Positions 35,172 to 47,113 of a stretch of DNA of 64,000 nt are shown here, in pieces. The notes under the pieces are model-generated. The model had not been told where the DNA came from. It did not search any database and worked only from the letters and a program-made list of their open reading frames with translations. Source of the DNA: Rutidosis leptorrhynchoides (lineage: Eukaryota; Streptophyta; Magnoliopsida; Asterales; Asteraceae); assembly GCF_046630445.1 (NCBI RefSeq), contig NC_092341.1, positions 34,265,501-34,329,500 of the forward strand, given 5' to 3'. A program made the position numbers and the translations under genes. Numbering within the stretch: the stretch's first letter is position 1; each line of letters starts with the position of its first letter.

Positions 35172-37730
35172 AGAAAAGAAAGACTCGAGGCCGAACAGTC
35201 AAAGTTTCTTGACATGTTCAAACAAATAAACGTCAATCTTCCTTTCATCGATGTAATTTCAGGAATGCCAAGATATGCGAAGTTTTTGAAAGACCCGATT
35301 ACAAACAGAAAGAAAATGGAAGAACTTTCAGCAGTCATAATGAATGAAGCATGTTCGGCAGTATTATTGAACAAGATACCCGAAAAACTCTCCGACCCCG
35401 GAAGTTTCACAATTCCATGTTTAATGGGTAGTCTTGATTCAATAAGAGCATTAGCAGACTTAGGTGCTAGTATTAACTTAATGCCTTATTCATTATACGT
35501 TAAACTAGGTCTTGAAGAGTTAAAACTAACACGAATGACCATACAACTAGCTGATCGGTCAATCAAATATCCTAGAGGGATAATGGAGAATATGCTAGTT
35601 AAAGTTGGTACTTTAGTATTCCCAGCAGATTTTGTGATTCTGGATATGGAAGAAGATTCTCGAGTTCCTCTTATCTTAAGAAGACCATTCTTAAACACGG
35701 CTAGAGCAATATTAGACGTGTTTGGTAAGAAATTGACCCTAAGTATAGATGACGAGAGTGTGACCTTTTCTGTTGATAAGCCCATGCAATAACCTCAATC
35801 TGCAGATGATGTGTGCTATTATATGCAAACTATAGATGAACATCAAGAATTGTTACAACAATTTCCAGAATTACAAGGAACGGGAGAATGTTCTTTAGGA
35901 GAAGGAACAGAACCAATTGATGAAGCTGAATTATTAGCTACACTCATGGCTAATGAATACGAACCAACAACAGAAGAACTTCAAGTTCTGAAAGAGGAAG
36001 ACAGATACAGGTACAAATCATCGATTGAAGAACCACCAACATTGGAATTAAAGCCACTTCCAAACCATTTGAAATACGCATATTTGCATGATGAATCTCA
36101 ATTACCTGTAATCATCTCATCCTCCCTTTCTGAAAACGAAAAATCACAATTGATTTTCGTGTTAAAAGCCCACAAACCAGCTATTGCATGGAAGATCCAA
36201 GATATCAAGGGTATAAGTCCTTCATATTGTACACACAAAATTCTCATGGAAGATGATTTCAAACCTTGTGTGCAACGTCAACGAAGACTAAACCCTAACA
36301 TGCAAGATGTGGTGAAAAAAGAGATAATTAAACTACTTGATGCGGGTTTAATTTATCCCATCTCTGATAGTCCATGGGTAAGCCTGGTGCAATGCGTACC
36401 TAAGAAAGGTGGCATTACCGTGATCACAAATGAAAAAGATGAGCTTATTCCTACTCGGACTGTAACTGGATGGCGTGTTTGCATTGATTATAGAAAATTA
36501 AATGACGCCACCAGAAAAGATCATTTTCCCTTACCTTTCATCGATCAAATGTTGGAAAGGTTAGCAGGAAACAGTTACTATTATTTCCTTGGCAGTTTTT
36601 CAGGGTATTTTCAAATCCCAATCGCACCCGAAGACCAAGAGAAAACCACCTTCACATGCCCATATGGCACTTTTGCGTACAAAAGCATGCCATTCGGACT
36701 TTGCAATGCCCCTGCAACCTTTCAAAGGTGCATGATGGCGATTTTCCATGATATGATAGAAGAATGCATGGAAGTTTTCATGGATAATTTTTCAGTCTTC
36801 GGTGACTCTTTTGAGTCGTGTCTTTTAAATCTTGAACGAATGCTTATTAGATGCGATAAATTAAATCTTGTTCTTAATTGGGAGAAATGTCATTTCATGG
36901 TTAAAGAAGGCATCATTCTAGGTCATAAAATCTCAAGTGAAGGAATTGAAGTGGATAAAGCAAAAGTTGATGTAATTGCTAAACTTCCACATCCTACCAA
37001 TGTCAAAGGAGTTAGGAGTTTTCTAGGGCATGCCGGTTTTTACCGACGATTCATTAAAGATTTTTATAAAATTGCCACTCCAATGAACAAACTCCTCGAA
37101 AAAGATAATCTATTTGTCTTCTCGGACGAATGTATTAAATCTTTCAACATTCACAAAGAAAAGCTCACCAATGAGCCAATCATGATAGCTCCAAACTGGG
37201 CCCTTCCATTTGAGCTCATGTGTGATGCAAATGATTTTACAATAGGAGCCGTTTTAGGTCAAAGGATAGAAAAATGATTTAAACCCATTTACTATGCTAG
37301 TAACACTTTACAAGGAGCACAAACGAACTACACAACCACTGAAAAGGAACTCCTTGCTATAGTCTTTTCTTTTGATAAATTTCGATCATATCTTGTTCTA
37401 GCAAAAACGGTTGTCTACACCGATCATTCTGCTCTTAAGTACTTGTTTTCAAAACAAGATGTTAAACCATGTTTAATTCATTGGATCTTGCTCCTGCAAG
37501 AGTTTGACATCGAAATTCGAGATAAAAAGGGAGCAGAAAATCTTGCCGCCGATCATCTTTCACGCCTTGAGAATCCTGAGCTAGAAACTCTCGATGAATC
37601 CGCGATACAGGATGACTTTCCTGACGAACATCTCATGAAGATCGAGAGTGATGAAATACCATGGTTCGCACCAATTGCGAACTATTTGGTATGTGGATTT
37701 CTTGAAAAGGGACTGTCGTATCAAAAATGA
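35172..37730 (+). pseudogene. Athila protease-RT-RNase H, catalytically altered
   Basis: Protease has ADLGASINLMP (near 35455). RT starts near 36260 and includes GWRVCIDYRKLND and KSMPFGLCNAPATFQRCM. The first catalytic Asp position reads FLGSFSGY (Gly at 36590), and the usual xDD box reads FMDNFSVFG (Asn at 36787), so two of three metal-binding aspartates are lost. RNase H retains MCDAND, TEKELLA and YTDHSAL. Stops at 35790-35792 (TAA), 37275-37277 (TGA) and 37728-37730 (TGA) break the frame. Enzyme activity is ruled out by these residues alone if the alignment is right. Confidence 0.9.
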
Positions 37731-38948
37731 AAGAAATTATTTAGCGACATTAAATACTACTTTTGGGAGGATCCACGTCTGTTTAAAAATTATCTCGATG
37801 GAGTAATACGCAGGTGCGTATTCGGGAATGAAGCTAGACAAATCTTACTCCATTGTCACACAGGACCTACAGGAGGGCATTACGGACCTCAACTCACGGG
37901 AAGAAAGGTCTACGAGGCTGGATTCTATTGGCCTTCTATTTTCAAGGATGTCCATCTTCTCTGTAAATCCTGTGATGCATGTCAAAGGGTCGGGAGAATC
38001 AGTTAACGCGATGAGATGCCACAAAATGTCATTCAAGTTTGCGAAGTTTTCAACATTTGGGGCATTGACTTCATGGGCCCTTTTCCAAAATCTCATAATA
38101 ATCTCTACATACTCGTTGCTATTGATTATGTGTCTAAATGGGCAGAAGCACAAGCTCTCCCAACAAATGATGCACGAGTTGTAGTCAACTTTTTGAAACG
38201 TCTTTTTGCACGGTTCGGAACACCGAAAGCTTTGATAAGTGATCGAGGTACACATTTTTGCAACGCTCAACTTGAGAAAGTTCTTAAAAGATATGGGGTA
38301 ACTCATAAGATATCGACAGCTTATCATCCACAAACAAGTGGACAAGTTGAGAACACTAACCGAGCATTAAAACATATTCTGGAGAAAACTGTAGGTGCAA
38401 ATCCGAAGGAGTGGTCCATGAAATTGGAGGATGCTCTTTGGGCCTTTCGAACAGCCTATAAAACTCCAATTGGAACCACACCTTTTCGACTCATTTACGG
38501 AAAAGCATGTCATCTCCCGGTTGAGATTGAGCATAAAGCATTTTGGGCTCTTAAGACATGCAATCTTGATTTGCATGAAACAGGACGATTGCGTTTAAAC
38601 CAGCTGAACGAATTAGATGAGTTAAGGCATTATGCATATGAAAACTCAGTCATCTACAAAGAAAAAACAAAGAAATGGCACGATAAACGTTTAAACAAAA
38701 AAATGTTTCATGAAGGAGACCGTGTCCTTCTATTCAATTCTAGATTTAAACTATTTCCTGAAAAGTTAAAATCTATATGGTCAGGACCGTTCATAATTAC
38801 AAGAGTTTTACCTTATGGAACGGTCGAATTAGTGGACTCAAATGATAAACCATTCAAAGTAAATGGACACAGGCTGAAACACTATTTTGATGGACCACGA
38901 GAGATTGATAATGATCTTAATCATAAGTTCGACACCACAGCTAACTAA
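37731..38948 (+). pseudogene. Athila integrase with one stop
   Basis: The frame continues from RNase H. The zinc region is CHTGPTGGHYG and CDACQRVG (37855-37995), then a TAA near 38004, then the core from [12 protein letters not shown]. Catalytic acids are present in [17 protein letters not shown] and QVENTNR. The C-terminus includes [18 protein letters not shown] and ends at 38948. Apart from the stop, it looks structurally complete. Confidence 0.9.
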
Positions 38949-39105
38949 GTGTGGGGAGAGTCGAATGTTCCAAGAGAGAGAAAGATCTCGTGTTTGATAT
39001 TCTGTTCTTGTTTAGTTTTTCAAGAATGGAATCCGATTGGTCTTACCCTAGCAGACCCTAAAGAACTAGTCTTCTTCCCTCATTCTAAATTTTTATTTTT
39101 CTTTC

Positions 39106-39573
39106 GTGTGTTTTATTTTTGTTTCTATTAGTTTTCAGATGCATACGCGCACTTCGGTCGATCAAAACCATTCTCTTCTCATATACGCACTGATCTACAC
39201 CTTACCAATTGATATGGTGTTGGAGATCAGGGAGAAGATGACTGCTATTAGAAAAGAGAAAAGGGCAGAACATAACAAAGTTAATTTCGCACAAGGTACA
39301 TCTAAATCTGCTGCAAAATGAAGGTCAAAACAACTCGAGAAATGTTACAAGTGCGGAAAATGGTCCCACAAAGGGAAATGCCCCAAGAATCAAACTTATT
39401 CTAATTTCGAGTTTGTAACTTTATGCCGAGAAGGGCCAGTCAAGTGTTTCCAAGAAAAATTACTAAACCCAAGAGGGTACGCATATGAAGCTATGGAAAA
39501 TCAACTTGGTCGGATCGCTTTCGAAGCAATTCGCTCAGGTCATTTTCAAGATGATAATTCTGTGAGATTTTGA
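39106..39573 (+). pseudogene. Post-integrase ORF with CCHC-like knuckle
   Basis: A frame of 156 codons located 157 bases after integrase, broken by a TGA at 39319-39321. After the stop it reads LEKCYKCGKWSHKGKCPKN, a Cys-x2-Cys-x4-His-x3-Cys knuckle, then a Glu/Arg-rich tail ending SVRF. A separate nucleic-acid-binding ORF after pol is not a standard part of gag-pol. Athila elements often have an extra ORF here, classically env-like, but no membrane segment is evident. The start codon is uncertain. Confidence 0.5.
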
Positions 39574-42317
39574 AATTCTCACAAGTGTGCAAGTGTGCAA
39601 GTGTGCGAGTGTAATAGTTTGTTGTGTGATTTATTTTAGTGTGCTATTGCATGATAAACATGTATGATTGTTTGTAAAGAATAATGTATTTGTATTTTAA
39701 GTTTGTTTGTTGGTTTAAATGCATTCAATCTTCGGCTTTCAAGCGATAAATCTTCTAATTTAAGTGTTTAGATTGGTAATCGGTAAAATTAGGTACCCAA
39801 AACTGAAATTAATGTTATCAAACAAAATTTTAAATTTTGAATTAGGGAATATCGTTTATTGAGAAGATATAAATATCTTAAGTCACATACTTAATATAAA
39901 AATTTCAAAATTTTCATTAGTGAAATTAAGTTCCTGCCGAAATCGCGTAGAACGAAAATTTTGTTATTATTATTAAAAGATAATTTGATTTAAGTGGGAT
40001 AAAAAAACTTACTTTTAATTAATAACTTTAAAATGACGATTACTATAAATTAGTCGCGAGTTAAAGATTAGGTGTTTACACTGAAATTACTTTACCCAAG
40101 GGTGGGGCGAGAATTTTGTTATCGTTATTTTATCCTTATTAATTTAAAGTATACCAAAAATAAATTTAATTCTTTTGTGTGATTTTATTTTCTATGTATG
40201 GACTTGAAATGATAATTATAACAATTTGTCGCGGGTAAGAATAGGTGATAAAACCAAAATTACCCTACCCAAGGACAGGGCGCAAATTTTTATTATTATT
40301 ATTGCAAGCTATTAATTTTAAGTATTGAAAAAAAAATGTGTGTCTTTGTGTGCATGTTTGTTTGTTTTGTTTGTTGTGTGAAAATAGGTAAAACAAGGCA
40401 TGTTCATAGACTGACAGTAAGTCCAGCAAAAGTAACTAATTTTTGACGAAACAAGTGAACAAGAGAAGATATTGGTAATAAAGAACAATTCAACTCCAAA
40501 CAGCGCAAGTTAGGGCTTTCTAGCTCTAAGAGGTTTTAACACCCTTTCTATACTATTTGCCATCGTGAATTCTAATTTTTGTCGGATTTCATTGCAAATG
40601 AGGGCATTGCATGATCTCAAGTGTGGAGAGGGGTTATAATTCTCTCGGTTTATACACTTGGCTTATTCTTTAAATTTTGTGAAAAATTTAAAAATTTCTA
40701 GCTAAATAAATTCAAATCATGTTTATATATATTTATGAACGGTAAAATTAAGTAAAATTTACTGAAACTATCGTCACCTAAAATGGACATAAATTGAGAA
40801 ACAACACAAATGTTGAATTTATTTAATAGAATAGAGGAGAATAAAAAGGCAAAGAAAAAGCCAAGTGTGGGAAGATTAACCAATCTATTTGTTTAAAGCT
40901 ACATATCACATGTTTGTGCGAAGTTTTGCAGGTACTTTTGTTGTAATCCATAAAGAACAGTGATTGAAACCGAGATATGGGCCAATTGGAGAACTAAAAG
41001 GGCGATCTACACTATAAGGAATAGTGTTGCACCCAACTGACCCTTCGTACAAAATGCTTTTAAAAGATCAAAATGTGTTCATAAAATCTTATTTACCTTA
41101 AGAAAAATATTGATCTTTTAATACACGAAGTCTTCAGGATGAATCAATTCCATCCTTAGAGGAAGTAAAGTCTTCCGAAAAAGACGCGCGCTTCTTGATT
41201 TAGGTCAAGAAGTTGTCGTCCAAACCAGTTGTAGAGTCTACGAAAAACCTTGTAAAGTTTTCTCGAAAATCAGCTGGAAATCCACGGACCTCAGCATCAA
41301 ACAGGGTCGCCAAGTGGTCAGACTTATCCTATCCATGAGAGGATCTATCTCATAAAATGGGGAGGATGCCTTGTAAATCAGCTGGATAAGACTGATGAAC
41401 CAGATCCCCAGAAAGGATAATCTCCTTAAAGATTAAAAAATCAGCATTTAAGCCTGATAGTACTCAATCCTAGAGATTGACCTTAAAGATTGAGAATTAC
41501 AAACTCATGGAATTCAATGATATTTATACTCGAACTTGACCGAGAAAATGTTTTGAAACGTAAAATCCTAGGAATTCATCGGAATTCATTAGGTCACCTG
41601 AACCAAATCGGGTGTCAACCGTACGAACGGTGGTTGCATAGCATGGTCAGAGACAGGACCTTGTGCCAGACCGAAAACTTCTAGGGTGATCTTTACTATT
41701 TCTCTTACCAAGGATAGTAATTGCATCCGACACGATATTGACCATGATTGTATGCAATGTCTTAAAAGACATCGCCTTAACAGTTTCTTGTTCATCGCTC
41801 TCCTTTACAATCGGACGGTAGTTTGCCGTAAGGTAATATACGGAACAAGTAAACTGGATGTGTGCTTTCCAAACACAGGGATAGCAAGTGGGTACACAAA
41901 ACCGAAAGTTTTTAGCTTAAAATCAAAAGAAAATATGAAACCCATAACCCACAAAAATGTTTATGAAAACTTACACCGGTATTGGGTTAATTCGGAAAAC
42001 GTGTCTAGTGTAAAAACTAGCATGCATTTTTAAAATACAAAACGTTTTCATCAGGTTCCTATTTTCCCTAAGGATCCAAATTTTTCTAAGTCACGTAAGA
42101 CTTTAACTACGATCCTTAAGTTTCATTAACTTGAAACTTGTTCGTTGTATTGAATTGAATTGATGGAATTTGTATCGTGACTTGAAAAAGAAATCATCAT
42201 CATTGTATATAGTGTGAAATAGAGTGTGAAAAATAAAAGAATAAATCGTGTGAAGTGTGATTTCCTATTATTTCAGAGTATTTTTAGTTCTGTATTGCTT
42301 GAGGACAAGCAATGTTC
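39574..42317 (+). other. Athila 3' non-coding region
   Basis: Stop-dense sequence between the knuckle ORF and the 3' LTR. It holds diverged tandem repeats (40050-40300) and several PPT-like aagtgtgg motifs (38946, about 40618, about 40862). I see no credible env gene. Confidence 0.6.
40050..40300 (+). repeat. Two diverged tandem repeats, about 175 bp apart
   Basis: Both copies keep the order ttagtcgcgag/ttgtcgcggg, aggtgt/aggtga, aaattac, tacccaagg, ggggcg/agggcg, then a run of T and TTA. A weaker third copy may lie near 39930. Confidence 0.55.
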
Positions 42318-42332
42318 AAAGTGTGGGGAGTT
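42318..42332 (+). other. Athila polypurine tract
   Basis: aaagtgtggggagtt directly before the 3' LTR. Confidence 0.85.
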
Positions 42333-44096
42333 TGATATTGCTCAAAATGAACATATATTTAGTCACAATATCTCTCCTAAATAATAAATTTTCATATGTA
42401 ATTGTATCATATTTCCATTTTAATTGTATAAATAAATAAAAGTGAAGATGGAGTACGATAATGAAGATTAAAGAAGAAAATGGTTAAAAACGCTCAACGT
42501 ACAAGTGATGTTCCAAGATGTACAAAACCTTAATGCTTAAATGAAAGTGTACAAGTTCTTGAAAGCTCAAAGTACAAGATTTTTTTTAACTCTTTAAAAC
42601 ATACCCAACAAGGTACAAGTAACAGAGCAATATGTACAAGAAAACAAAACATGAATACCAGTTTCAGACAACCTGGCATTCGCAAGTTTATCATCAGCAT
42701 ACCAATCTTTAGTGGCTTCCACTCTTTATGCAATTGGAATTTAATATGTGATAAAAAGGGGTCTGCATGTTTTTACTTTTGATTAAAGAATGAAAAAGAA
42801 ATATGAAATGGCTCAATTTAAGGGGAAAATGGGCATGATGATTAAGGCATGATACTTTACGGAGTATATAAAATGAGCCTTGGGGAATGAGAATGGAAGG
42901 CAGAGAAAAATATTACTCTGTACTATTTTTATTCTTACTCCGTTCGTTTGTTTCAAAGTTTAAATTTTAAGTATTAGTCTGGGTGTTATAATCAATATTG
43001 TACGAGTGTTGTAATTGAAGATTTCTACCGTGTTGAATTAATGGAAGCTAAGAACTTTTCTGTAAGTATTATTTATTTTTCTACCATGTTTAGTAGCTAA
43101 TTTGTTATTATGCTTATTTAACCCAAGTAGTTATTATGTTTGACTAAAAATAGAAAATGGGTTGATTTAATTTGTACAACGATTAATATTTAGATAAAGA
43201 ACGACCTTTAGGGAGATTAGGGTTTTAACTATTAAGGGGTATGGTAAAATAATTAAGTGACAACTTGTTAAATTACCACTACTTATAATTTACTATATGC
43301 ATAAATAACCACATACGTTGACCGGACACGGAAGACGGGTTATTTACATATATGGTAAATTATTCATTGAAACGGACACGTGAATGGATTAATGGTTAAA
43401 AGACTAGTTAAAATTAAGGTGGGTTACATTCAGTGACAACTGGTGTAATTATTGACATACGTGATAACCGCGTCAAACCATCTAAATAGTAATTAGTTAG
43501 AATATTTAACTATGGTTACAAGATAGAATGACGAGGACACTCGCATTTGATGCTTGTAATTATAGGACTGCACTGAACAACTCCAGGTGGACATATTAAA
43601 TATTCTACGGGTGCAAGGAAAATTAACCCAAGGTAAAAAGTAAAAAGTAAAAGTCAAACATCGTAACTACGAAAGTTAAATAAGCATAATACTCTTTTTA
43701 TTGTATTTTCATCTCGTTTAGTTAAAGTACTTTATTTTTACCACAGTAATTTTAATTTACTTTGTTGCTTTATTCTAGTTTAAATTTACTATATTGTTGT
43801 TTGAATTAAAAAGAAAAGCCAAAGAGAAAAACCGGTCGTTAAACGGTAAATCCCCCAAAAATTACTATTAATTATATATATTACTAAATCTAGCCTAATT
43901 TACTTAATTTACCTAGTTAAACCTAGTAAGAACACCTGATAAAAGTGTCCACGGATCGACCTCCCGGACTTTACCCTAGCTATATTACTATACGATAGGT
44001 ATACTTGCCTTTTGTGTTTTAGTTTAATTTAGGTGATTTCCCGTAGTAATTAGCGTAAAAATAATAACCGTTTCGTACACGCCATAAAACACATCA
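42333..44096 (+). repeat. Athila 3' LTR (1,764 bp)
   Basis: Matches 30751-32515 with about 30 differences and a one-base indel in a T run. Confidence 0.92.
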
Positions 44097-44816
44097 GTCT
44101 CTTTATGCCACCAACTAGAAAAGTTATCACTGGGCTAATTTCTTTTAATCTAGGTCACAGGCTTTTAATTTAGGTGATGGGCCGTATTACTAATACCTTG
44201 AACTAGTAGGCCTGTGAGTGATAAGTTGGGCTACCATCATTAATTCATATTCTGTTCGAATAACCCTAAACCGAGAACATCACTACTAGTCACGATTACG
44301 AGGGGATAATGTGAAGACAATGATTAGATTAGTAAAAAGATTGGTGATGATACATAAATAAGAGGTTTATGATGATAAACAATTAATAATAATGATAATG
44401 ATGCGGGTTATAATGATAATTAGGGTTATAGTATGATGACGAGGTTGTTAACGATAAAAGATGATGACCCGGTGATGAAGATGATATTAATGAATGACGA
44501 TGATTAGGATTGGGGTATGATAAAGATATTGATAATGATACATGATATTACGTTATGATGATTATGATAATGAAGTAACGGATGATGATTAGGTGGTGAT
44601 GTTGTTAATGATATCACGATTTAAGACGGTGATGATAGTTATGATAAAGGGTTACGATTATATAGGGATGATGATAATGATGAACGAAATGATTACGATG
44701 ATAGATGATAGATGATAGATGATCCATGATGATGATGATTGATTCGTTCATGATATGTGAAATAACGATAATAATAATTATGGTTAAGGATGTTATCGGG
44801 TTAGCGGGATGTCGCG

Positions 44817-44827
44817 GGTTCAAACCC
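44817..44827 (+). other. Canonical tRNA B-box in a SINE-like relic
   Basis: ggttcaaaccc fits the Pol III B-box, with a weak A-box-like stretch about 20 bases upstream (ttagcggga). It is followed after about 55 bases by a long TTA microsatellite. It could be a tRNA-derived SINE head with an ATT-type tail, but no TSD was found. Confidence 0.35.
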
Positions 44828-44881
44828 GGACTTGGGCATTTTTTTAAGGACTACTTCTTTGAGGTAGTTTACTTATTTCCC

Positions 44882-45019
<138 letters not shown>

Positions 45020-45273
45020 GTTGTTATTACTAAGTATTATCAATAAGTATTAAGAGTATTATTAATATTATTAATATTAACATAGGTAATATGATCATTA
45101 TTATGATTACGATTATTATTATTATTATTTTGAAAACAATACAGATTATTATTATTTTCATTAACATTAGTATTAGTGTCACTTTTATTATTATTAGTAT
45201 TATTATTATTATTAACATAAGTATCATTATTAACAATATCATTTTTATTATTTGTATTAACAGTATAATAAAG

Positions 45274-45285
45274 TTATTATTATTA

Positions 45286-45356
<71 letters not shown>
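45274..45356. repeat. (TTA)n microsatellite, second run
   Basis: About 27 units with one TTG interruption; imperfect TTA tracts lie between it and the first run. Confidence 0.92.
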
Positions 45357-45358
<2 letters not shown>

Positions 45359-45598
45359 ATCATTATTTTTCAAAACTATCATTTTAACAAATAAATATTT
45401 TGTATATAAAAATATATTTAATACGTATACTATAACTATATTAATATTACATATACATTATATATTAAACCTAATAACATTGTTTACATAAATAGTTACA
45501 TATAACAAATTTGTGATTTAACAATATAATAATAATTATATAGATATATATGTATTAGTATAACCATATGTATAAATATTAATATACAAAATAAATAA

Positions 45599-45602
<4 letters not shown>

Positions 45603-45661
<59 letters not shown>
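45603..45661. repeat. (AT)n microsatellite
   Basis: About 29 AT units following short AAAT repeats (45589-45602). Confidence 0.95.
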
Positions 45662-45662
<1 letters not shown>

Positions 45663-47113
45663 CCTTTGAAATAACAAATATATATTACTAAATTAAATAA
45701 GTAATATATATAAACTAGTTTGATTATTATTACATGTTAATTATATGTGTTAATATATATACTTGATATAGGTTCGTGAATCTGAGGCCAACCTTGCATT
45801 GTTCAGTATCGTCGTATGAATATTTTTACTACAAAATATCGTATCGTGAGTTTCATTACTCCCTTTTTAAATGCTTTTGCAATATATATTTTTGGGACTG
45901 AGAATACATGCGCTTTTATAAATGTTTGACGAAATAGACACAAGTAATTGAAACTACATTCTATGGTTGAATGATCGAAGCCGAATATGCCCCTTTTTGC
46001 TTGGTAGCCTAAGAATTAGTAAACCGATCTACTAATTGACGCGAATCCTAAAGATTGATCTATTGGGCCTACCAAACCACATCCATGATTGCGGATGCTT
46101 TAGTACTTCGATGTTGTTTTATCATGTACGATGGATGTCCCGGAATGATAGGGGATATTCTTATATGCATCTTGTTAATGTCGGTTACCAGGTGTTCAAT
46201 CCATATGAATGATATTTTTGTCTCTATGCATGGGACGTATATTTATGAGAAATTGAAATGAAAATCTTGTGGTCTATTAAAATGATGAAAATGATCGATT
46301 ATGATAAACTAATGAACTCACCAATCTTTTGGTTGACACTTTAAAGCATGTTTATTCTCAGGTATGAAAGAAATCTTTCGCTGTACATTTGCTCATTTTA
46401 TAGATATTACTTGGAGTCATTCATGACATATTTCAAAAGACGTTGCATTCGAGTCATTGAGTTCATCAAGATTATTATTAAGTCAATTATATTTGGATAT
46501 ATTATGAAATGGTAGGCATGCCGTCAACTTTCGATGTAATGAAAGTTTGTCTTTTAAAAACGAATGCAATGTTTGTAAAATGTATCATATAGAGGTCAAG
46601 TACCTCGCAATGTAACCAAATGTAATGTATTCGTCCAGATGGATTAGGACGGGTCCTTTCAGTTTAAGCTTAGTGAGTTAATGGGTATAAAAAGGGAATT
46701 CGTCTTAATAAGTAACCCTAAGGTCACATTTATTCATTCACATCTCACAATCATATTAACTTTATCTTTTCATCATACACATAACACATCTCTTAAGGAG
46801 TTGACCATCATCCTCTTGCACGGGTGCAATTCGGATGTGTCCACTCGCCTTAACACGTATTATCACAAAACACATATCCTCTCGGGAATATGCCCTTTTG
46901 TGATATTTAACCAACTTAACCCTTATATACGAATCCTCCCGGAACTAGCCCTCAACTCTATTTTCATTTCTTGCAATCAAGCGCATAATCCTCCCGGATT
47001 AGCCCCTTGTTGCTTCTTTAAAACTTAAACTACGAGTGCATAACTCTCACGGAATTAGCCCCTCGTTCCTCTATTGATCATTAAGAACAAGTGCACAATT
47101 CTCTCGGAATTGG

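Larger units (their letters stand above)
30751..44096 (+). mobile_element. Athila-type Ty3/Gypsy element, inactive
   Basis: LTRs at 30751-32515 and 42333-44096, TSD gtctc (30746-30750 and 44097-44101), a tRNA-Asp type PBS and a PPT of the form aagtgtggggag. The pol sequence is Athila-like, and about 3.4 kb of sequence follows integrase, as is usual for this lineage. By eye the LTRs differ at about 30 sites (about 1.7%), suggesting roughly 0.6-0.7 My at 1.3e-8 per site per year. The coding frame is open except for nonsense codons. Confidence 0.93.

Noticed and set aside
40698-42033. Small ORFs in the Athila 3' region as an env gene
   Set aside because: Short, in different frames and without a convincing signal peptide or membrane segment in series.
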